Assembly: GCF_005864045.1 (NCBI RefSeq)
Contig: NZ_VBSP01000026.1
Span: 1-33,692 of the forward strand
Direction of reading: 5' to 3'
From: Ruoffia tabacinasalis
GTDB lineage: Bacteria; Bacillota; Bacilli; Lactobacillales; Aerococcaceae
DNA: 33,692 bases
Position 1 is the stretch's first letter. Each line of letters opens with the position of its first letter. The translations under genes and the position numbers were made by a program. This document shows positions 14,934-24,554 of the stretch, piece by piece. The notes beneath the pieces were generated by a model, which did not search any database, was not told the origin of the DNA, and worked only from the letters and a program-made list of their open reading frames with translations.

Positions 14934-15848
14934 GTGATTTTAACATGGGAGTATCAAGATACTTTAGAACAAACGATTAAACGCTTTTTACACTTTGAAG
15001 GGATTCCAAGAAATTTTGTAAAAGCGGTGAAGCACAACGGTGGGCAAATCTTACTGAATCAAGAAGAAGTGACCGTGAGAGCGACCTTAAACCAAGGGGA
15101 CGTGTTAACACTCATTGCCCCGGATGAACACGGGCATGAGACAGTGGCACCGTCAGACATTCCAATTGATGTCGTATACGAAGACCGTGATTTCTTGATT
15201 GTGAACAAACCGAGTGCTTCGGTCTCCATTCCTTCAAAGCAGAATCCAGATAGTTCGATGGCAAATCGCATTAAAGGTTATTATGTAAGAGAAGAATATA
15301 AAGACCAAGTGATTCATATCGTCACTCGTTTAGACCGTGATACGACCGGATTGATGTTGATTGCCAAACACCGACTTGCCCATGCTTATATGGACCGGAT
15401 AATCCAAAGCAAAGGTCTAACTAAAATCTATTACGGTTTATCACATAAAGTGGATTGGGACAAGCATGGTTATATCGACGCACCGATTGGGCGCAATCCT
15501 GAATCAATCATCAGTCGGATTGTGGATCCAACAGGGCAAGCCGCTTTAACTGAGTATTGGTTAAAAGAACAAGTAGAAGAGGCAAGTTTACTAAGAATGC
15601 AGCTTCATACAGGACGTACACATCAAATCAGAGTTCACTTAGCCCACAAGGGTGGGCCTTTAGTTGGCGATGATTTATATGGCGGAGTAAAAGATTCCGT
15701 AATATCAAGACAAGCCTTGCATTGTGGTGAGTTACAGTTTGTTCATCCATTTACAGGAGAAGACATCCACATCAAACAAGCCATACCAGAAGATATGCAC
15801 ACGTGGTTAAATAACAGAAAAGAGGAGATAGAATATGGAGATATTTGA
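14934..15848 (+). CDS. RluD-type RNA pseudouridine synthase
   Basis: Isomerises uridines in rRNA or tRNA. The 304 residues have an S4-like start (about 10-62), then the catalytic domain with the motif RLDRDTTGL, catalytic D134, and the C-terminal LHTGRTHQIRVHLAH block that is highly conserved in RluA/RluD enzymes. Which uridine it modifies cannot be told from sequence. The start is GTG after AGGAAG (14923-14928). Its last 14 bases overlap mgtE. By position it corresponds to Bacillus yjbO. Confidence 0.92.
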   Translation: MILTWEYQDTLEQTIKRFLHFEGIPRNFVKAVKHNGGQILLNQEEVTVRATLNQGDVLTLIAPDEHGHETVAPSDIPIDVVYEDRDFLIVNKPSASVSIPSKQNPDSSMANRIKGYYVREEYKDQVIHIVTRLDRDTTGLMLIAKHRLAHAYMDRIIQSKGLTKIYYGLSHKVDWDKHGYIDAPIGRNPESIISRIVDPTGQAALTEYWLKEQVEEASLLRMQLHTGRTHQIRVHLAHKGGPLVGDDLYGGVKDSVISRQALHCGELQFVHPFTGEDIHIKQAIPEDMHTWLNNRKEEIEYGDI

Positions 15849-17199
15849 AAGATCTCTTGAAGAGAGTATTGAAACGTTTAAAAAATTATTGAACGAAAAC
15901 CGGATGACTCGATTTAGAACCGAGTATCTAGCCTTACATAATTATGAGCAAAGTAAGATATTTGCGAATTTGGAAAAAGAGGATCGTGAAAAGATTTATC
16001 AATATTTATCTCCTTCAGAATTAGCAGATGTCTTCGACATGCTCGAATCGCAAGACGAGACGATTGATATCTACTTTGAAGAGATGTCTCCACCTTATGC
16101 TGCGTCAGTTCTAGGCGAGATGTATGCCGATAATGCGGTTGATGTGTTGAATAACTTAAAAAACCGTGAACGTATTAATCTCTATATGAACCTAATGCCT
16201 GCGGAAAGTGCTCGCGAAATCAGTTCATTGATTAATTACTTAGACGAGACCGCTGGGGCGATTATGACGACAGAATTTATCTCTGTTCAGGAAGAATCAA
16301 CCTTAGGTGCCGCTTATCACAGATTGAGAGAGCAAGCGATTAAAGCGGAGACGATTTACTATGTGTATGTCGTTGATGAGAATAACCGTTTAGTTGGGGT
16401 TATTTCACTGAGAGATTTAATCATTAATGATGAAGATAAATTAATTCATGATGTGATGAATACCCGTGTGATTTCGGTTCAAGTAAATGATAATCAAGAA
16501 GAAGTAGCCAAAATGGTTCAAGATTATGACCTTTTAGCGCTTCCTGTTGTTGGTTTTGACCGTGAATTATTAGGTGTTATTACGGTTGATGATGTCTTAG
16601 ATGTTATGCAAGATGAAGCAGATAGTGACTACTCTGGTTTAGCGGCGGTTGACGTTAGAGAGACCCATGACACGCCACTATCAGCAGCAAGAAGTCGTCT
16701 ACCTTGGCTAGTAACCTTACTATTCTTAGGAATGGGAACAGCGACTTTAATTAGTCAGTATGATGCGCTAATCGCTGAAGCAAGTGTCTTATCCGCCTTT
16801 GTTACTTTAATTACAGGTACTGCCGGGAATGCTGGAACCCAGTCATTGGCCGTAGCCGTAAGGAAATTAACAAATAAATACGATGACGATAATTTCTTTT
16901 CTTCAATAATATTTGAATTAATTACCGGTGCGATTACTGGATTAATTGTCGGAATTACCGTGATGTTAATCGTCTTAGTTTGGAAACAAAACCTTGTTCT
17001 AGGAGCGGTCATTGGAATTGCGATGATGGCTGCAATTATCGTAGCGAATCTTGCAGGTTCATTTATACCGAAGATTATGGACAGACTTGGTTTTGACCCT
17101 GCAGTTGCGAGTGGACCATTTATTTCAACACTGAGTGACTTAACTTCAGTATTTATTTACTTTAGTATTGCTCAATTATTCTTATCAGCAATTATTTAA
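15835..17199 (+). CDS. mgtE: magnesium transporter MgtE
   Basis: Mg2+ channel of the inner membrane. The 454 residues follow the family plan: an N-terminal helical domain (about 1-130), a pair of CBS domains (about 135-260, with GAIMTTEFISV and VISVQVNDNQEEVAKMV) that in the family sense cytosolic Mg2+ and close the pore, then five membrane helices (about 285-454) including the GTAGNAGTQS region and the conserved DLTSVFIYF helix. It overlaps the pseudouridine synthase gene by 14 bases with an AGAGGAG site inside it, so the two are coupled. Magnesium supply fits with the nucleotide- and ribosome-related neighbours. Ends at the terminator at 17220. Confidence 0.95.
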   Translation: MEIFERSLEESIETFKKLLNENRMTRFRTEYLALHNYEQSKIFANLEKEDREKIYQYLSPSELADVFDMLESQDETIDIYFEEMSPPYAASVLGEMYADNAVDVLNNLKNRERINLYMNLMPAESAREISSLINYLDETAGAIMTTEFISVQEESTLGAAYHRLREQAIKAETIYYVYVVDENNRLVGVISLRDLIINDEDKLIHDVMNTRVISVQVNDNQEEVAKMVQDYDLLALPVVGFDRELLGVITVDDVLDVMQDEADSDYSGLAAVDVRETHDTPLSAARSRLPWLVTLLFLGMGTATLISQYDALIAEASVLSAFVTLITGTAGNAGTQSLAVAVRKLTNKYDDDNFFSSIIFELITGAITGLIVGITVMLIVLVWKQNLVLGAVIGIAMMAAIIVANLAGSFIPKIMDRLGFDPAVASGPFISTLSDLTSVFIYFSIAQLFLSAII

Positions 17200-17219
17200 A
17201 GCAATACACAAAAAGAACA

Positions 17220-17258
17220 ACCCTTTGACTGTTTTAAAATAGTCAAAGGGTCGTTTTT
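17220..17258. terminator. bidirectional terminator between mgtE and the acetyltransferase
   Basis: ACCCTTTGACT (17220-17230) and AGTCAAAGGGT (17241-17251) form a perfect 11-bp stem. Plus-strand T-run GTTTTTTA follows; on minus the exit reads GTTCTTTTTG. It serves two convergent genes. Confidence 0.92.
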
Positions 17259-17704
17259 TAATTGATTTGTTTTTCCATGTCATGATGAGGGATGTTGGCA
17301 TCCAAGTAGCCTTCTTCATTTGTGATTGCGTAATTTAATTTCTCATAGAAGGGGATAGCTGGATCTTGAGCAGATAAGCTAAGTACCTCAATGGAAGGGT
17401 TAGTTTCTCTTGCCCATCTTTCAATTTCTTCCATCAATTTAAATCCTAAGCGCTGACCTCTTTGTTCTTTTAGAACTGCCACACGTTGGATCTTTGCTTT
17501 TGTCTTAGCGTCATTAAGATTGATTCGTGCCGTTGCGACGGGACGATTGTCAATATATCCAATTAGGTGAATTAATTGCTGATCCAAACCATCTAATTCA
17601 AGTCCTGGATCAACATTTTGTTCGTAAATAAAGACTTTCTTACGAATATCGAATGCGTCCTTTAATTTTGAAGTGTCTCCATCTAATACCCAAGTAAATT
17701 TCAT
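17258..17704 (-). CDS. GNAT-family N-acetyltransferase
   Basis: A 148-residue single-domain acetyltransferase using acetyl-CoA. The acetyl-CoA loop is visible in RVAVLKEQRGQRLGFKLM (RxxGxG-like: QRGQRLG). The opening LKDAFDIRKKVFIYEQNVDPGLELDGLDQQLIHLIGY is the pattern of the YjcF/ElaA-like subgroup, as is AQDPAIPFYEKLNY near the end. The acceptor molecule is unknown. GGAGGG precedes the ATG. The gene is alone on the minus strand, convergent with mgtE and divergent from the M42 peptidase. Confidence 0.88.
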   Translation of the reverse strand: MKFTWVLDGDTSKLKDAFDIRKKVFIYEQNVDPGLELDGLDQQLIHLIGYIDNRPVATARINLNDAKTKAKIQRVAVLKEQRGQRLGFKLMEEIERWARETNPSIEVLSLSAQDPAIPFYEKLNYAITNEEGYLDANIPHHDMEKQIN

Positions 17705-17741
17705 TTAAAACCCTCCACGATTTCATGTATAATTAATCACA

Positions 17742-17771
17742 GTGACATTATTGACGTTATTTTACTATAAT
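17742..17771 (+). promoter_or_regulatory. promoter of the M42 peptidase gene
   Basis: GTGACA (17742-17747), 18 bases and a perfect TATAAT (17766-17771). A TTGACG at 17751 is too close to that -10 box to be its partner. Confidence 0.5.
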
Positions 17772-17806
17772 ACAGAATATAAATACAATGAGCAAAGGGT
17801 GTTTTT

Positions 17807-18865
17807 ATGACAGAAATAAAAGAAGTATCAAAAAAACGATTAGAAAATGTAAAAAACTTAACAACGATTCCATCTCCAACGGGTTATACCGCAGATATTA
17901 TCCATTATATTTGTGGCTTGTTCGATGAGATGGGTGTAACTTATGAAGTGACGCCCAAGGGTGGCTTACTTGTAAGTATCGATGGTAAGAATAAGGAAAG
18001 TCATCGCTTTGTGACAGCTCATGTGGATACTTTAGGTGGAATGGTTCGTGCGATTAAACCGAATGGTCGCTTAAAACTTGATTTGATTGGTGGCTTTACT
18101 TTTAACGCGATTGAAGGAGAGTACTGTACCGTTCATTCAAGTTTAGAAGATAAAGAGTATAACGGAACAATCCTTATGCACCAAACAAGTGTTCACGTCT
18201 ATAAAGACGCGCGTACAGCCGAACGTAATCAAGATAATATGGAAATTCGCTTAGATTATAAAGTGAAGAACCAAGAAGATGTTGAAGAACTTGGTATTAA
18301 AGTGGGCGATTTTATCTCTTTTGACCCAAGAGCTACGATTACGGACGAAAGCTTTATTAAATCACGTCATTTAGATGACAAAGTCAGTGTTGCGTTATTA
18401 ATTGAATTGGTTGAGAATATTCACCGTAATCAGATTGATTTAGCACATACAACGCATTTCTATATCTCAACCAATGAAGAGATTGGTTATGGAGGTAATT
18501 CTAATATTGCTTCTGAAGTCAAAGAATATCTTGCGGTAGATATGGGAGCCATGGGCGATGACCAACGGACGGATGAATATAGTGTGTCGATTTGTGCGAA
18601 AGATGGATCTGGTCCATATCACTTAGGCTTACGTAATCAATTCGTTCAATTATGTAAAGCAAATGATATTGAATATCAATTAGATATTTACCCATTCTAT
18701 TCAAGTGATGCATCAGCAGCCATGAGAGCTGGGGCAGATGTTCGTCACGGTTTAATCGGAGCAGGCATTGATTCTAGTCATGCTTACGAGCGCACTCACT
18801 TCGAATCTGTAGACGCTACATATGAATTAATTGCAAGTTATTTAGAATCAGAAATGATTGATTAA
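17807..18865 (+). CDS. M42-family metallo-aminopeptidase
   Basis: Dinuclear-metal aminopeptidase that trims peptides in the cytosol. The metal and catalytic motifs of family M42 are seen in order: AHVDTLGG (H72, D74), SRHLDDKVSV, STNEEIGYGG (catalytic Glu pair), AVDMGA and the final DSSHAYERTH. At 352 residues it is of normal length. Members in lactic acid bacteria include glutamyl aminopeptidase (PepA) and relatives. The substrate preference cannot be read from the sequence. CAAAGGG precedes the ATG. No terminator is visible between it and the DivIVA-like gene. Confidence 0.9.
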   Translation: MTEIKEVSKKRLENVKNLTTIPSPTGYTADIIHYICGLFDEMGVTYEVTPKGGLLVSIDGKNKESHRFVTAHVDTLGGMVRAIKPNGRLKLDLIGGFTFNAIEGEYCTVHSSLEDKEYNGTILMHQTSVHVYKDARTAERNQDNMEIRLDYKVKNQEDVEELGIKVGDFISFDPRATITDESFIKSRHLDDKVSVALLIELVENIHRNQIDLAHTTHFYISTNEEIGYGGNSNIASEVKEYLAVDMGAMGDDQRTDEYSVSICAKDGSGPYHLGLRNQFVQLCKANDIEYQLDIYPFYSSDASAAMRAGADVRHGLIGAGIDSSHAYERTHFESVDATYELIASYLESEMID

Positions 18866-18961
18866 ATTAATATGTAAAAAGAACGTGTAAAATGCCTTGA
18901 AATTTGCTACTATAAGAAGTACATAACATAGTGAGAGTTAGAGTGTAGAGGAGTGATATGA

Positions 18962-19612
18962 GTGGTAGATATATCGAAAAGTTTATTTGGCTATAATACA
19001 AGTCAAGTAGATTCGATGATGAGTCAACAGACAAGTAAAATTGACGAATTGGAAAAGAAGATTGAAAGCTTAGAAAGTCAACTAGCGACCTATATCGAAT
19101 TAGAGTCAGCCCTAAAAGAAGGAATCGTTGACGCAAGACAAAAAGGTTCACAAATAATCGAAGATTCAGCTGGACAAGCTGAACAAATCATTAGTAAAGC
19201 GAATGAGCAAGCAACTCAATTAAAAGAGGAAACAATTAATCGTGGGAATGATTTATTGAATGGTGGGAATGCTTTAAGAGATCGCTTAACATTCATGAAA
19301 GACGAAATGCGTGAAATGGTTGATCAAGTATCAGAGTTTATTGATGGCACAGATTTTGAATCACTATTCCCTAAAAGTGAAGTGGATCAATTTACGATGC
19401 AGATTAACGAATTTTCAGATGGCAAAGTTGAAAAACGCAAAGAAAGCGACGAAGAGTCAGTCTCTGAGAGTACTTTAACAGATGAAGAGAAACGTGAATT
19501 AGAGAAATTAATTCATGAAGTGATTGCCAATGATGCAGCTTCAAAAGAAACTCAAGGACCTGAACGTAATATCGAGAAAAAATTAATCGAGTTGAGAACA
19601 CTAAACGGATAA
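18962..19612 (+). CDS. DivIVA-domain-like coiled-coil protein
   Basis: A 216-residue hydrophilic protein. The N-terminus, [21 protein letters not shown], has the FGYN..QVD pattern of DivIVA/GpsB N-terminal domains, which bind curved membrane or partner proteins. A long coiled coil follows (about 20-120) and an acidic, Glu/Ser-rich tail to the end. Start is GTG, eight bases after GAGGAG (18948-18953). DivIVA-like proteins act in division-site placement and wall growth, but this one is shorter in its conserved part than true DivIVA, and its role is not known. It lies next to prfC rather than in the ylm-divIVA-ileS cluster, so it is a paralogue or a separate family. Confidence 0.7.
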   Translation: MVDISKSLFGYNTSQVDSMMSQQTSKIDELEKKIESLESQLATYIELESALKEGIVDARQKGSQIIEDSAGQAEQIISKANEQATQLKEETINRGNDLLNGGNALRDRLTFMKDEMREMVDQVSEFIDGTDFESLFPKSEVDQFTMQINEFSDGKVEKRKESDEESVSESTLTDEEKRELEKLIHEVIANDAASKETQGPERNIEKKLIELRTLNG

Positions 19613-19624
19613 TTTTTATGTTAT

Positions 19625-19672
19625 GAACAATGCAATGATGAACTCAATCACATTGCATTGTTCCATTTTTTT
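19625..19672 (+). terminator. strong terminator between the DivIVA-like gene and prfC
   Basis: GAACAATGCAATG (19625-19637) and CATTGCATTGTTC (19651-19663) form a perfect 13-bp stem; CATTTTTTTG follows. It ends only about 18 bases before the prfC ribosome binding site. Confidence 0.9.
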
Positions 19673-19703
19673 GAAACGGACAATAACGAAAGGAAGTAAC
19701 TAT

Positions 19704-21287
19704 TTGGTAAATAATTTAGAGCAAGAAGTCAAAAAAAGACGTACGTTTGCAATTATCTCCCATCCGGATGCGGGTAAAACAACCATTACCGAAGCGATGC
19801 TGTTATACAGTGGAGCCATTCGTGAAGCAGGAACAGTTAAGGCAAAGGGTAAAAAATCAAACAAATTCGCAAAATCTGACTGGATGGAAATCGAGAAACA
19901 AAGAGGGATCTCTGTGACCAGTTCTGTAATGCAAGTAGACTATGACGGACATCAAGTCAATATTGTTGATACACCGGGACATGAGGATTTCTCAGAGGAT
20001 ACGTATCGTACATTAATGGCCGTGGATGCGGCAGTCATGGTCGTTGACTCTGGTAAAGGGATTGAGCCACAGACGAAACGATTATTCGAAGTTGTTAGTC
20101 ACCGTGGAATTCCAATCTTTACCTTTATTAACAAATTAGACCGTGATGGTCGTGAGCCCTTAGAGTTAGTGGCTGAATTGGAAGAAGTCTTAGGTATTGA
20201 TGCGTATCCAATGAATTGGCCGATGGGTATGGGACGTAACTTAATCGGTCTTTATGATTTATATAATGAACGTGTTGAATTAAGAGAGAATGATGAGGAA
20301 GAGGATGATATCTTTATTCCATTAGATGAAGACGGAGAAGCTCAAGGTGAGCATTCGTTTAAAGAATCATCAATCTATTCACAAGCTTTAGAAGATGCAC
20401 AATTATTGCATGAAGCAGGGAACGAATTTGATTTAGACAAGATTGCTAACGGTAAGTTAACGCCCGTCTTCTTTGGATCAGCTTTAACTGGTTTTGGTGT
20501 TCAAACATTCTTAGATGCTTTCGTAGAGTTAGCGCCAGCACCGGAAGCGATTGAACTTGAAAGTGGCGATGAAGTCGACCCAGTTGAAGATGACTTCACA
20601 GGCTTTGTCTTCAAGATTCAAGCAAACATGAACCCGGCACACCGAGATCGTATTGCCTTTATTCGGATTGCTTCTGGGCAGTTTGAACCGGGTATGAATG
20701 TGACCTTAAACCGTACACAAAAGAAGATACGCATGGCTCATACGACTCAATTCATGGCAGATACTCGTGAAGAAGTGAGTACAGCCGTTGCTGGAGATAT
20801 TATCGGTCTATATGATACAGGAAATCTGCAAATTGGAGATACTTTGTATTCAGGAAAGAAGGCTGTTGCTTTCCCGCCTCTACCACAATTTACGCCTGAG
20901 ATGTTCATGAAAGTCAGCCCTAGAAATGTTATGAAACAAAAATCATTCCACAAAGGAATTGAACAATTAGTTCAAGAAGGTGCGATTCAGTTATACAAAA
21001 CATATCATACGGAAGAATATATTATCGGTGCCGTTGGACAACTTCAATTTGAAGTCTTCCAATACCGCTTATTGAATGAATATAATGCCGAAGTTGATAT
21101 GACTCCAATGGGGAGTAAAATTGCACGTTGGATTAAAGAGGAAGATTTGGATCCAAGTATGTCTTCAAGTCGTAACTTACTAGTTCGTGACCGCTTTGGT
21201 GCTCCAGTGTTCTTATTTGAAAATCAATTTGCTGAGCGTTGGTTCCAAGATAAATATCCAGATATTGAGTTAGAACAACTGTTATAA
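19704..21287 (+). CDS. prfC: peptide chain release factor 3 (RF3)
   Basis: A translational GTPase that recycles RF1/RF2 after termination. The 527 residues show the G motifs SHPDAGKTT (P-loop), [14 protein letters not shown] (G3) and NKLDRDGR (G4), then the RF3-specific domains. The frame runs on upstream to 19623, through the terminator hairpin, but the family start and the AGGAAG site (19691-19696) put the start at TTG 19704. No promoter fits between the terminator and that site, so expression should depend on read-through or on a leader that prevents the hairpin. Confidence 0.95.
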   Translation: MVNNLEQEVKKRRTFAIISHPDAGKTTITEAMLLYSGAIREAGTVKAKGKKSNKFAKSDWMEIEKQRGISVTSSVMQVDYDGHQVNIVDTPGHEDFSEDTYRTLMAVDAAVMVVDSGKGIEPQTKRLFEVVSHRGIPIFTFINKLDRDGREPLELVAELEEVLGIDAYPMNWPMGMGRNLIGLYDLYNERVELRENDEEEDDIFIPLDEDGEAQGEHSFKESSIYSQALEDAQLLHEAGNEFDLDKIANGKLTPVFFGSALTGFGVQTFLDAFVELAPAPEAIELESGDEVDPVEDDFTGFVFKIQANMNPAHRDRIAFIRIASGQFEPGMNVTLNRTQKKIRMAHTTQFMADTREEVSTAVAGDIIGLYDTGNLQIGDTLYSGKKAVAFPPLPQFTPEMFMKVSPRNVMKQKSFHKGIEQLVQEGAIQLYKTYHTEEYIIGAVGQLQFEVFQYRLLNEYNAEVDMTPMGSKIARWIKEEDLDPSMSSSRNLLVRDRFGAPVFLFENQFAERWFQDKYPDIELEQLL

Positions 21288-21363
21288 TCACGGATATTAT
21301 TGAGGGATATATTTAAATAGAGGATGCTTTAAACATTAAAGATATTAAATCAAGAGTTTTATA

Positions 21364-21392
21364 TTGTTGAAACGCTAAAAAAATGGTATTCT
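21364..21392 (+). promoter_or_regulatory. candidate promoter of ptsHI
   Basis: TTGTTG (21364-21369), 17 bases and TATTCT (21387-21392). A leader of about 60 bases would follow. The rest of 21288-21460 is A/T-rich, and I see no terminator for prfC there. Confidence 0.4.
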
Positions 21393-21460
21393 TATATAAG
21401 TAAGGGTTTTATTTATTTGAAACTCGTATTAAAATTTCATTTATAAAGGAGATTTTTCGA

Positions 21461-21727
21461 ATGGAAAAGAAAGAATTTAACGTAATTGCTGAGACTGGGA
21501 TTCACGCACGTCCCGCGACATTATTGGTGCAAACTGCAAGTAAATTTGCTTCAGACATTAACTTAGAGTATAAAGGTAAATCAGTTAACCTTAAGTCTAT
21601 CATGGGGGTTATGTCTTTAGGTGTTGGGCAAGGTGCTGATGTTGTAATCACTGCTGAAGGTGACGACGAAAAAGAAGCCATTGAAGCTGTTGCAGAGACA
21701 ATGAAAAACGAAGGATTATCTGCATAA
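21461..21727 (+). CDS. ptsH: phosphocarrier protein HPr
   Basis: Carries phosphate from enzyme I to the sugar-specific EII proteins of the PTS. The 88 residues have the active-site GIHARPAT with His15, and Ser46 in [11 protein letters not shown], the site of HPr kinase in Firmicutes. So it can also serve CcpA-dependent catabolite control. AAAGGAG precedes the ATG. The last base of its TAA is the first base of the ptsI ATG (TAATG), so translation is coupled. Confidence 0.97.
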   Translation: MEKKEFNVIAETGIHARPATLLVQTASKFASDINLEYKGKSVNLKSIMGVMSLGVGQGADVVITAEGDDEKEAIEAVAETMKNEGLSA

Positions 21728-23451
21728 TGACAAAAATCGAAGTTACTGGGATTGCTGCTAGTGATGGTATTTCAATTGCACCAGTGTATCTATTAACAGA
21801 ACCAGATTTAACTTTTGATCGCACTACAGTGGAAGATGCTGAAGCAGAAGCAGTTCGCTTTGATAAAGCGGTTGAACAAGCGACAGCTGAAATCACTCAA
21901 ATTCGCTCAATTGCTGAAAAATCATTAGGTGAAGAGGAAGCGCAAGTTTTCGATGCTCACTTAATGTTCTTATCTGACCCAGAATTTACTGGACAAGTAA
22001 GAGAAAAAGTATCGAGCGAAGGAATCAACGCTGAAGCTGCATTAGGCGATGTGAGTGACATGTTCATTCAAATGTTTAGTGCCATGGAAGATAACGCTTA
22101 TATGCAAGAGCGTGCTGCAGACGTTAAAGACGTTTCAACACGTATTCTCGCTGCTTTATTAGGCGTTAAATTACCAAGCCCAGCGACAATTAGCGAAGAA
22201 GTTGTTATTGTTGCACATGATTTAACACCAAGTGATACTGCTCAATTAAACAAGCAGTTTGTGAAAGCGTTCGTTACAAATATTGGTGGACGTACTTCTC
22301 ACTCGGCAATCATGGCACGTTCTTTAGAGATTCCTGCAATTGTTGGAACAAACTCAATTGTATCTCAAGTTAAAGATGGCGATTTAGTTATCGTTGACGC
22401 AATGGAAGGTCACATTATTGTTAATCCGACAGAAGAAGAAGTAAAAGAATACGAAGAAAAAGCGCAAGCTTTTGAAGAACAAAAAGCAGAATGGGCTAAA
22501 CTTGTGGATTCACCATCAGAAACTAAAGATGGCCACGCAGTTGAACTCGCTGCAAACATTGGTACGCCTAAAGACGTGACGGCTGTTCTTGAGAACGGTG
22601 CCGAAGCGATTGGTTTATACCGTACTGAGTTCTTATATATGGATTCTTCTGACTTCCCAACTGAAGATGAGCAATACGACGCATACCGCGAAGTGCTAGA
22701 AGCAATGGATGGTAAAGCAGTTGTTGTTCGTACGATGGATATTGGTGGAGACAAAGAGTTACCATATTTAGAATTGCCAGAAGAGATGAACCCATTCCTA
22801 GGATACCGAGCAATTCGTATCTCGTTAGACAAGAAAGATATGTTCAAAACTCAATTACGTGCTTTATTACGTGCATCTGTACATGGTAAGTTACGTATTA
22901 TGTTCCCGATGATTGCCACTTTACAAGAATTCCGTGAAGCAAAATCATTCTTACTAGAAGTTAAAGAAGAATTATTATCTGAAGGTGTAGAAGTTTCAGA
23001 AGATATTCAAATTGGTATTATGGTTGAAATTCCTGCAGCAGCAATGTTAGCGGATCAATTCGCCAAAGAAGTTGACTTCTTCAGTATCGGAACAAACGAC
23101 TTAATTCAATATTCAATGGCAGCAGACCGTATGAATGAACGTGTCTCTTACTTATACCAACCATATAACCCATCAATTCTACGTTTAATTAAGAACGTGA
23201 TTGATGCTTCACACGCTGAAGGTAAATGGACAGGTATGTGTGGTGAGATGGCAGGAGATCAAACGGCTGTACCATTATTACTTGGTTTAGGCTTAGATGA
23301 GTTCTCTATGAGTGCTTCAAGTGTATTAAAAACACGTAGTTTAGTGAGACGTTTAAACTTAACTGATATGCAAGCATTGGCTGAAAAAGCAATTAATGAA
23401 TGTACATCATCTGAAGAAGTAGTCGCATTAGTTGAAGAAGCAATAAAATAA
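21727..23451 (+). CDS. ptsI: PTS enzyme I (phosphoenolpyruvate-protein phosphotransferase)
   Basis: Takes phosphate from PEP and passes it to HPr, starting all PTS sugar uptake. The 574-residue protein has the N-terminal phosphohistidine domain with [12 protein letters not shown] (active His192) and the C-terminal PEP-binding barrel, with [47 protein letters not shown] and the Cys-containing MCGEMAGD loop. Length and motifs are complete. It overlaps ptsH by one base and is closed by a terminator at 23464. Confidence 0.98.
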   Translation: MTKIEVTGIAASDGISIAPVYLLTEPDLTFDRTTVEDAEAEAVRFDKAVEQATAEITQIRSIAEKSLGEEEAQVFDAHLMFLSDPEFTGQVREKVSSEGINAEAALGDVSDMFIQMFSAMEDNAYMQERAADVKDVSTRILAALLGVKLPSPATISEEVVIVAHDLTPSDTAQLNKQFVKAFVTNIGGRTSHSAIMARSLEIPAIVGTNSIVSQVKDGDLVIVDAMEGHIIVNPTEEEVKEYEEKAQAFEEQKAEWAKLVDSPSETKDGHAVELAANIGTPKDVTAVLENGAEAIGLYRTEFLYMDSSDFPTEDEQYDAYREVLEAMDGKAVVVRTMDIGGDKELPYLELPEEMNPFLGYRAIRISLDKKDMFKTQLRALLRASVHGKLRIMFPMIATLQEFREAKSFLLEVKEELLSEGVEVSEDIQIGIMVEIPAAAMLADQFAKEVDFFSIGTNDLIQYSMAADRMNERVSYLYQPYNPSILRLIKNVIDASHAEGKWTGMCGEMAGDQTAVPLLLGLGLDEFSMSASSVLKTRSLVRRLNLTDMQALAEKAINECTSSEEVVALVEEAIK

Positions 23452-23463
23452 ATTTAATATAGC

Positions 23464-23500
23464 ATCCTAGGTTATTTACTTAGCCTAGGATTTTATTATT
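23464..23500 (+). terminator. terminator of ptsHI
   Basis: TCCTAGG (23465-23471) and CCTAGGA (23484-23490) form a 7-bp stem, followed by TTTTATTATT. Confidence 0.8.
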
Positions 23501-23508
23501 CACTATAC

Positions 23509-23535
23509 GTCAACCATATATTATATATGGTTGAC
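23509..23535. promoter_or_regulatory. BirA operator (perfect palindrome) before birA-bioY
   Basis: GTCAACCATATA (23509-23520) and TATATGGTTGAC (23524-23535) are perfect inverted repeats around TTA. The outer half-sites GTCAACC and GGTTGAC, spaced by 13 bases, resemble Firmicute BirA sites (TTGTnAACC and its complement around an A/T core). The A/T core overlaps the only -10-like sequence (TATATT/TTATAT), and the ribosome binding site AAAGGAG begins two bases after it. Binding by the BirA-biotin dimer would thus block transcription of its own gene and of bioY. Confidence 0.75.
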
Positions 23536-23549
23536 CAAAGGAGTAAAAG

Positions 23550-24554
23550 ATGACATTAAAAAATAAATTATTAAAGAAATTATCTGAAGGAAACAGTACA
23601 GTCCATTCAGGTCAAGAATTAGCCACTGAATTTGCAGTGACACGAAGTGCTGTTTGGAAAGCAATTGAAGAATTACGGGAACAAGGTTATGTGATCCAAA
23701 GTATCCCAAGAAAAGGTTATCAATACATTCAAAGTACGAAAAGTATTGATCCAGAACAAATAAGTTTATTACTAGGCGAACATGGAGCAGACTTAAAAAT
23801 CACACTTTATGATGAAGTCACTTCAACGAATGATGTCGCAAAAGTACATGCAGCTAACCATCCGAACGAAGGTAAGTATGTGATCTCAAGAAAGCAAACG
23901 AAAGGAAGAGGTCGATACGGTAAGAGCTTTCATTCTACTATAAAAGAAGGACTCTACTCATCTTTACTCGTTCCTGTTAACCAAACACGACCAGAACATA
24001 TTCCATTATTCACGATTGCAACGGCTACTGCGATGTCAGAAGCGATTGAGGAAGTCACTGGGAAAGTCATTGATATTAAATGGGTTAATGATTTATTTTA
24101 TGAAGGAAAAAAAGTCAGCGGGATTCTATGTGAAGCAATCAGTGATATCGAAAGTGGCCAGATTACATCGGTAGTTATAGGTTTAGGGCTGAATCTAGCA
24201 GGTGACTTCGATGAAGCTGATGAGATGACACAAGGTGTTGCAGGAACCTTGTATGGAAGTGAGCTACCTAAAGAACTAAACTTAAATGTATTACTCTCAA
24301 CTTACGTCTATCGCCTCCTCACTTATATTAAAGAGATTGATAAGAAAGAATATTTACCTTACTATTCGACTCATCTATTAGGGATTAACAAACCTGTGAC
24401 GTATTCCGTTAAAGCTGAGGAAAGACATGGTATCATACGCGGAATAAACGAAGAAGGTCACTTAATTGTGGAGTTGCCTTCAGGTGAGATGGAAGAATTA
24501 TTCGGACAAGAAATTCATTTATCAAGTAGTCAGTTTGCTAAGGGAGGAAACTAA
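23550..24554 (+). CDS. birA: bifunctional biotin ligase / biotin operon repressor
   Basis: Makes biotinyl-AMP and attaches biotin to carrier proteins; with biotinyl-AMP bound it also represses biotin genes. The 334 residues include the winged helix DNA-binding domain (about 1-60, VTRSAVWKAIEELREQGYVIQSIPRKGYQY), the ligase core with GRGRYGK (119-125), SGILCEA and the VIGLGLNLAG strand, and the C-terminal SH3-like domain. The presence of the winged helix and the palindrome at its promoter means it is the regulatory class II type. The ATG of bioY follows its TAA with no gap. Confidence 0.95.
   Translation: MTLKNKLLKKLSEGNSTVHSGQELATEFAVTRSAVWKAIEELREQGYVIQSIPRKGYQYIQSTKSIDPEQISLLLGEHGADLKITLYDEVTSTNDVAKVHAANHPNEGKYVISRKQTKGRGRYGKSFHSTIKEGLYSSLLVPVNQTRPEHIPLFTIATATAMSEAIEEVTGKVIDIKWVNDLFYEGKKVSGILCEAISDIESGQITSVVIGLGLNLAGDFDEADEMTQGVAGTLYGSELPKELNLNVLLSTYVYRLLTYIKEIDKKEYLPYYSTHLLGINKPVTYSVKAEERHGIIRGINEEGHLIVELPSGEMEELFGQEIHLSSSQFAKGGN

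Noticed and set aside
19623-19703. Longer N-terminus of RF3
   Set aside because: It would be coded by the terminator hairpin and T-run; TTG 19704 has a good site and matches the family.
21367-21420. Catabolite-response (cre) site before ptsHI (TGAAACGCT and TTGAAACTCG)
   Set aside because: Each lacks or gains one base against the TGWAANCGNTNWCA consensus.
22410-22847. 145-codon open frame antisense to ptsI
   Set aside because: Ser/Ala-rich mirror of strong coding sequence, no family likeness and no ribosome site.
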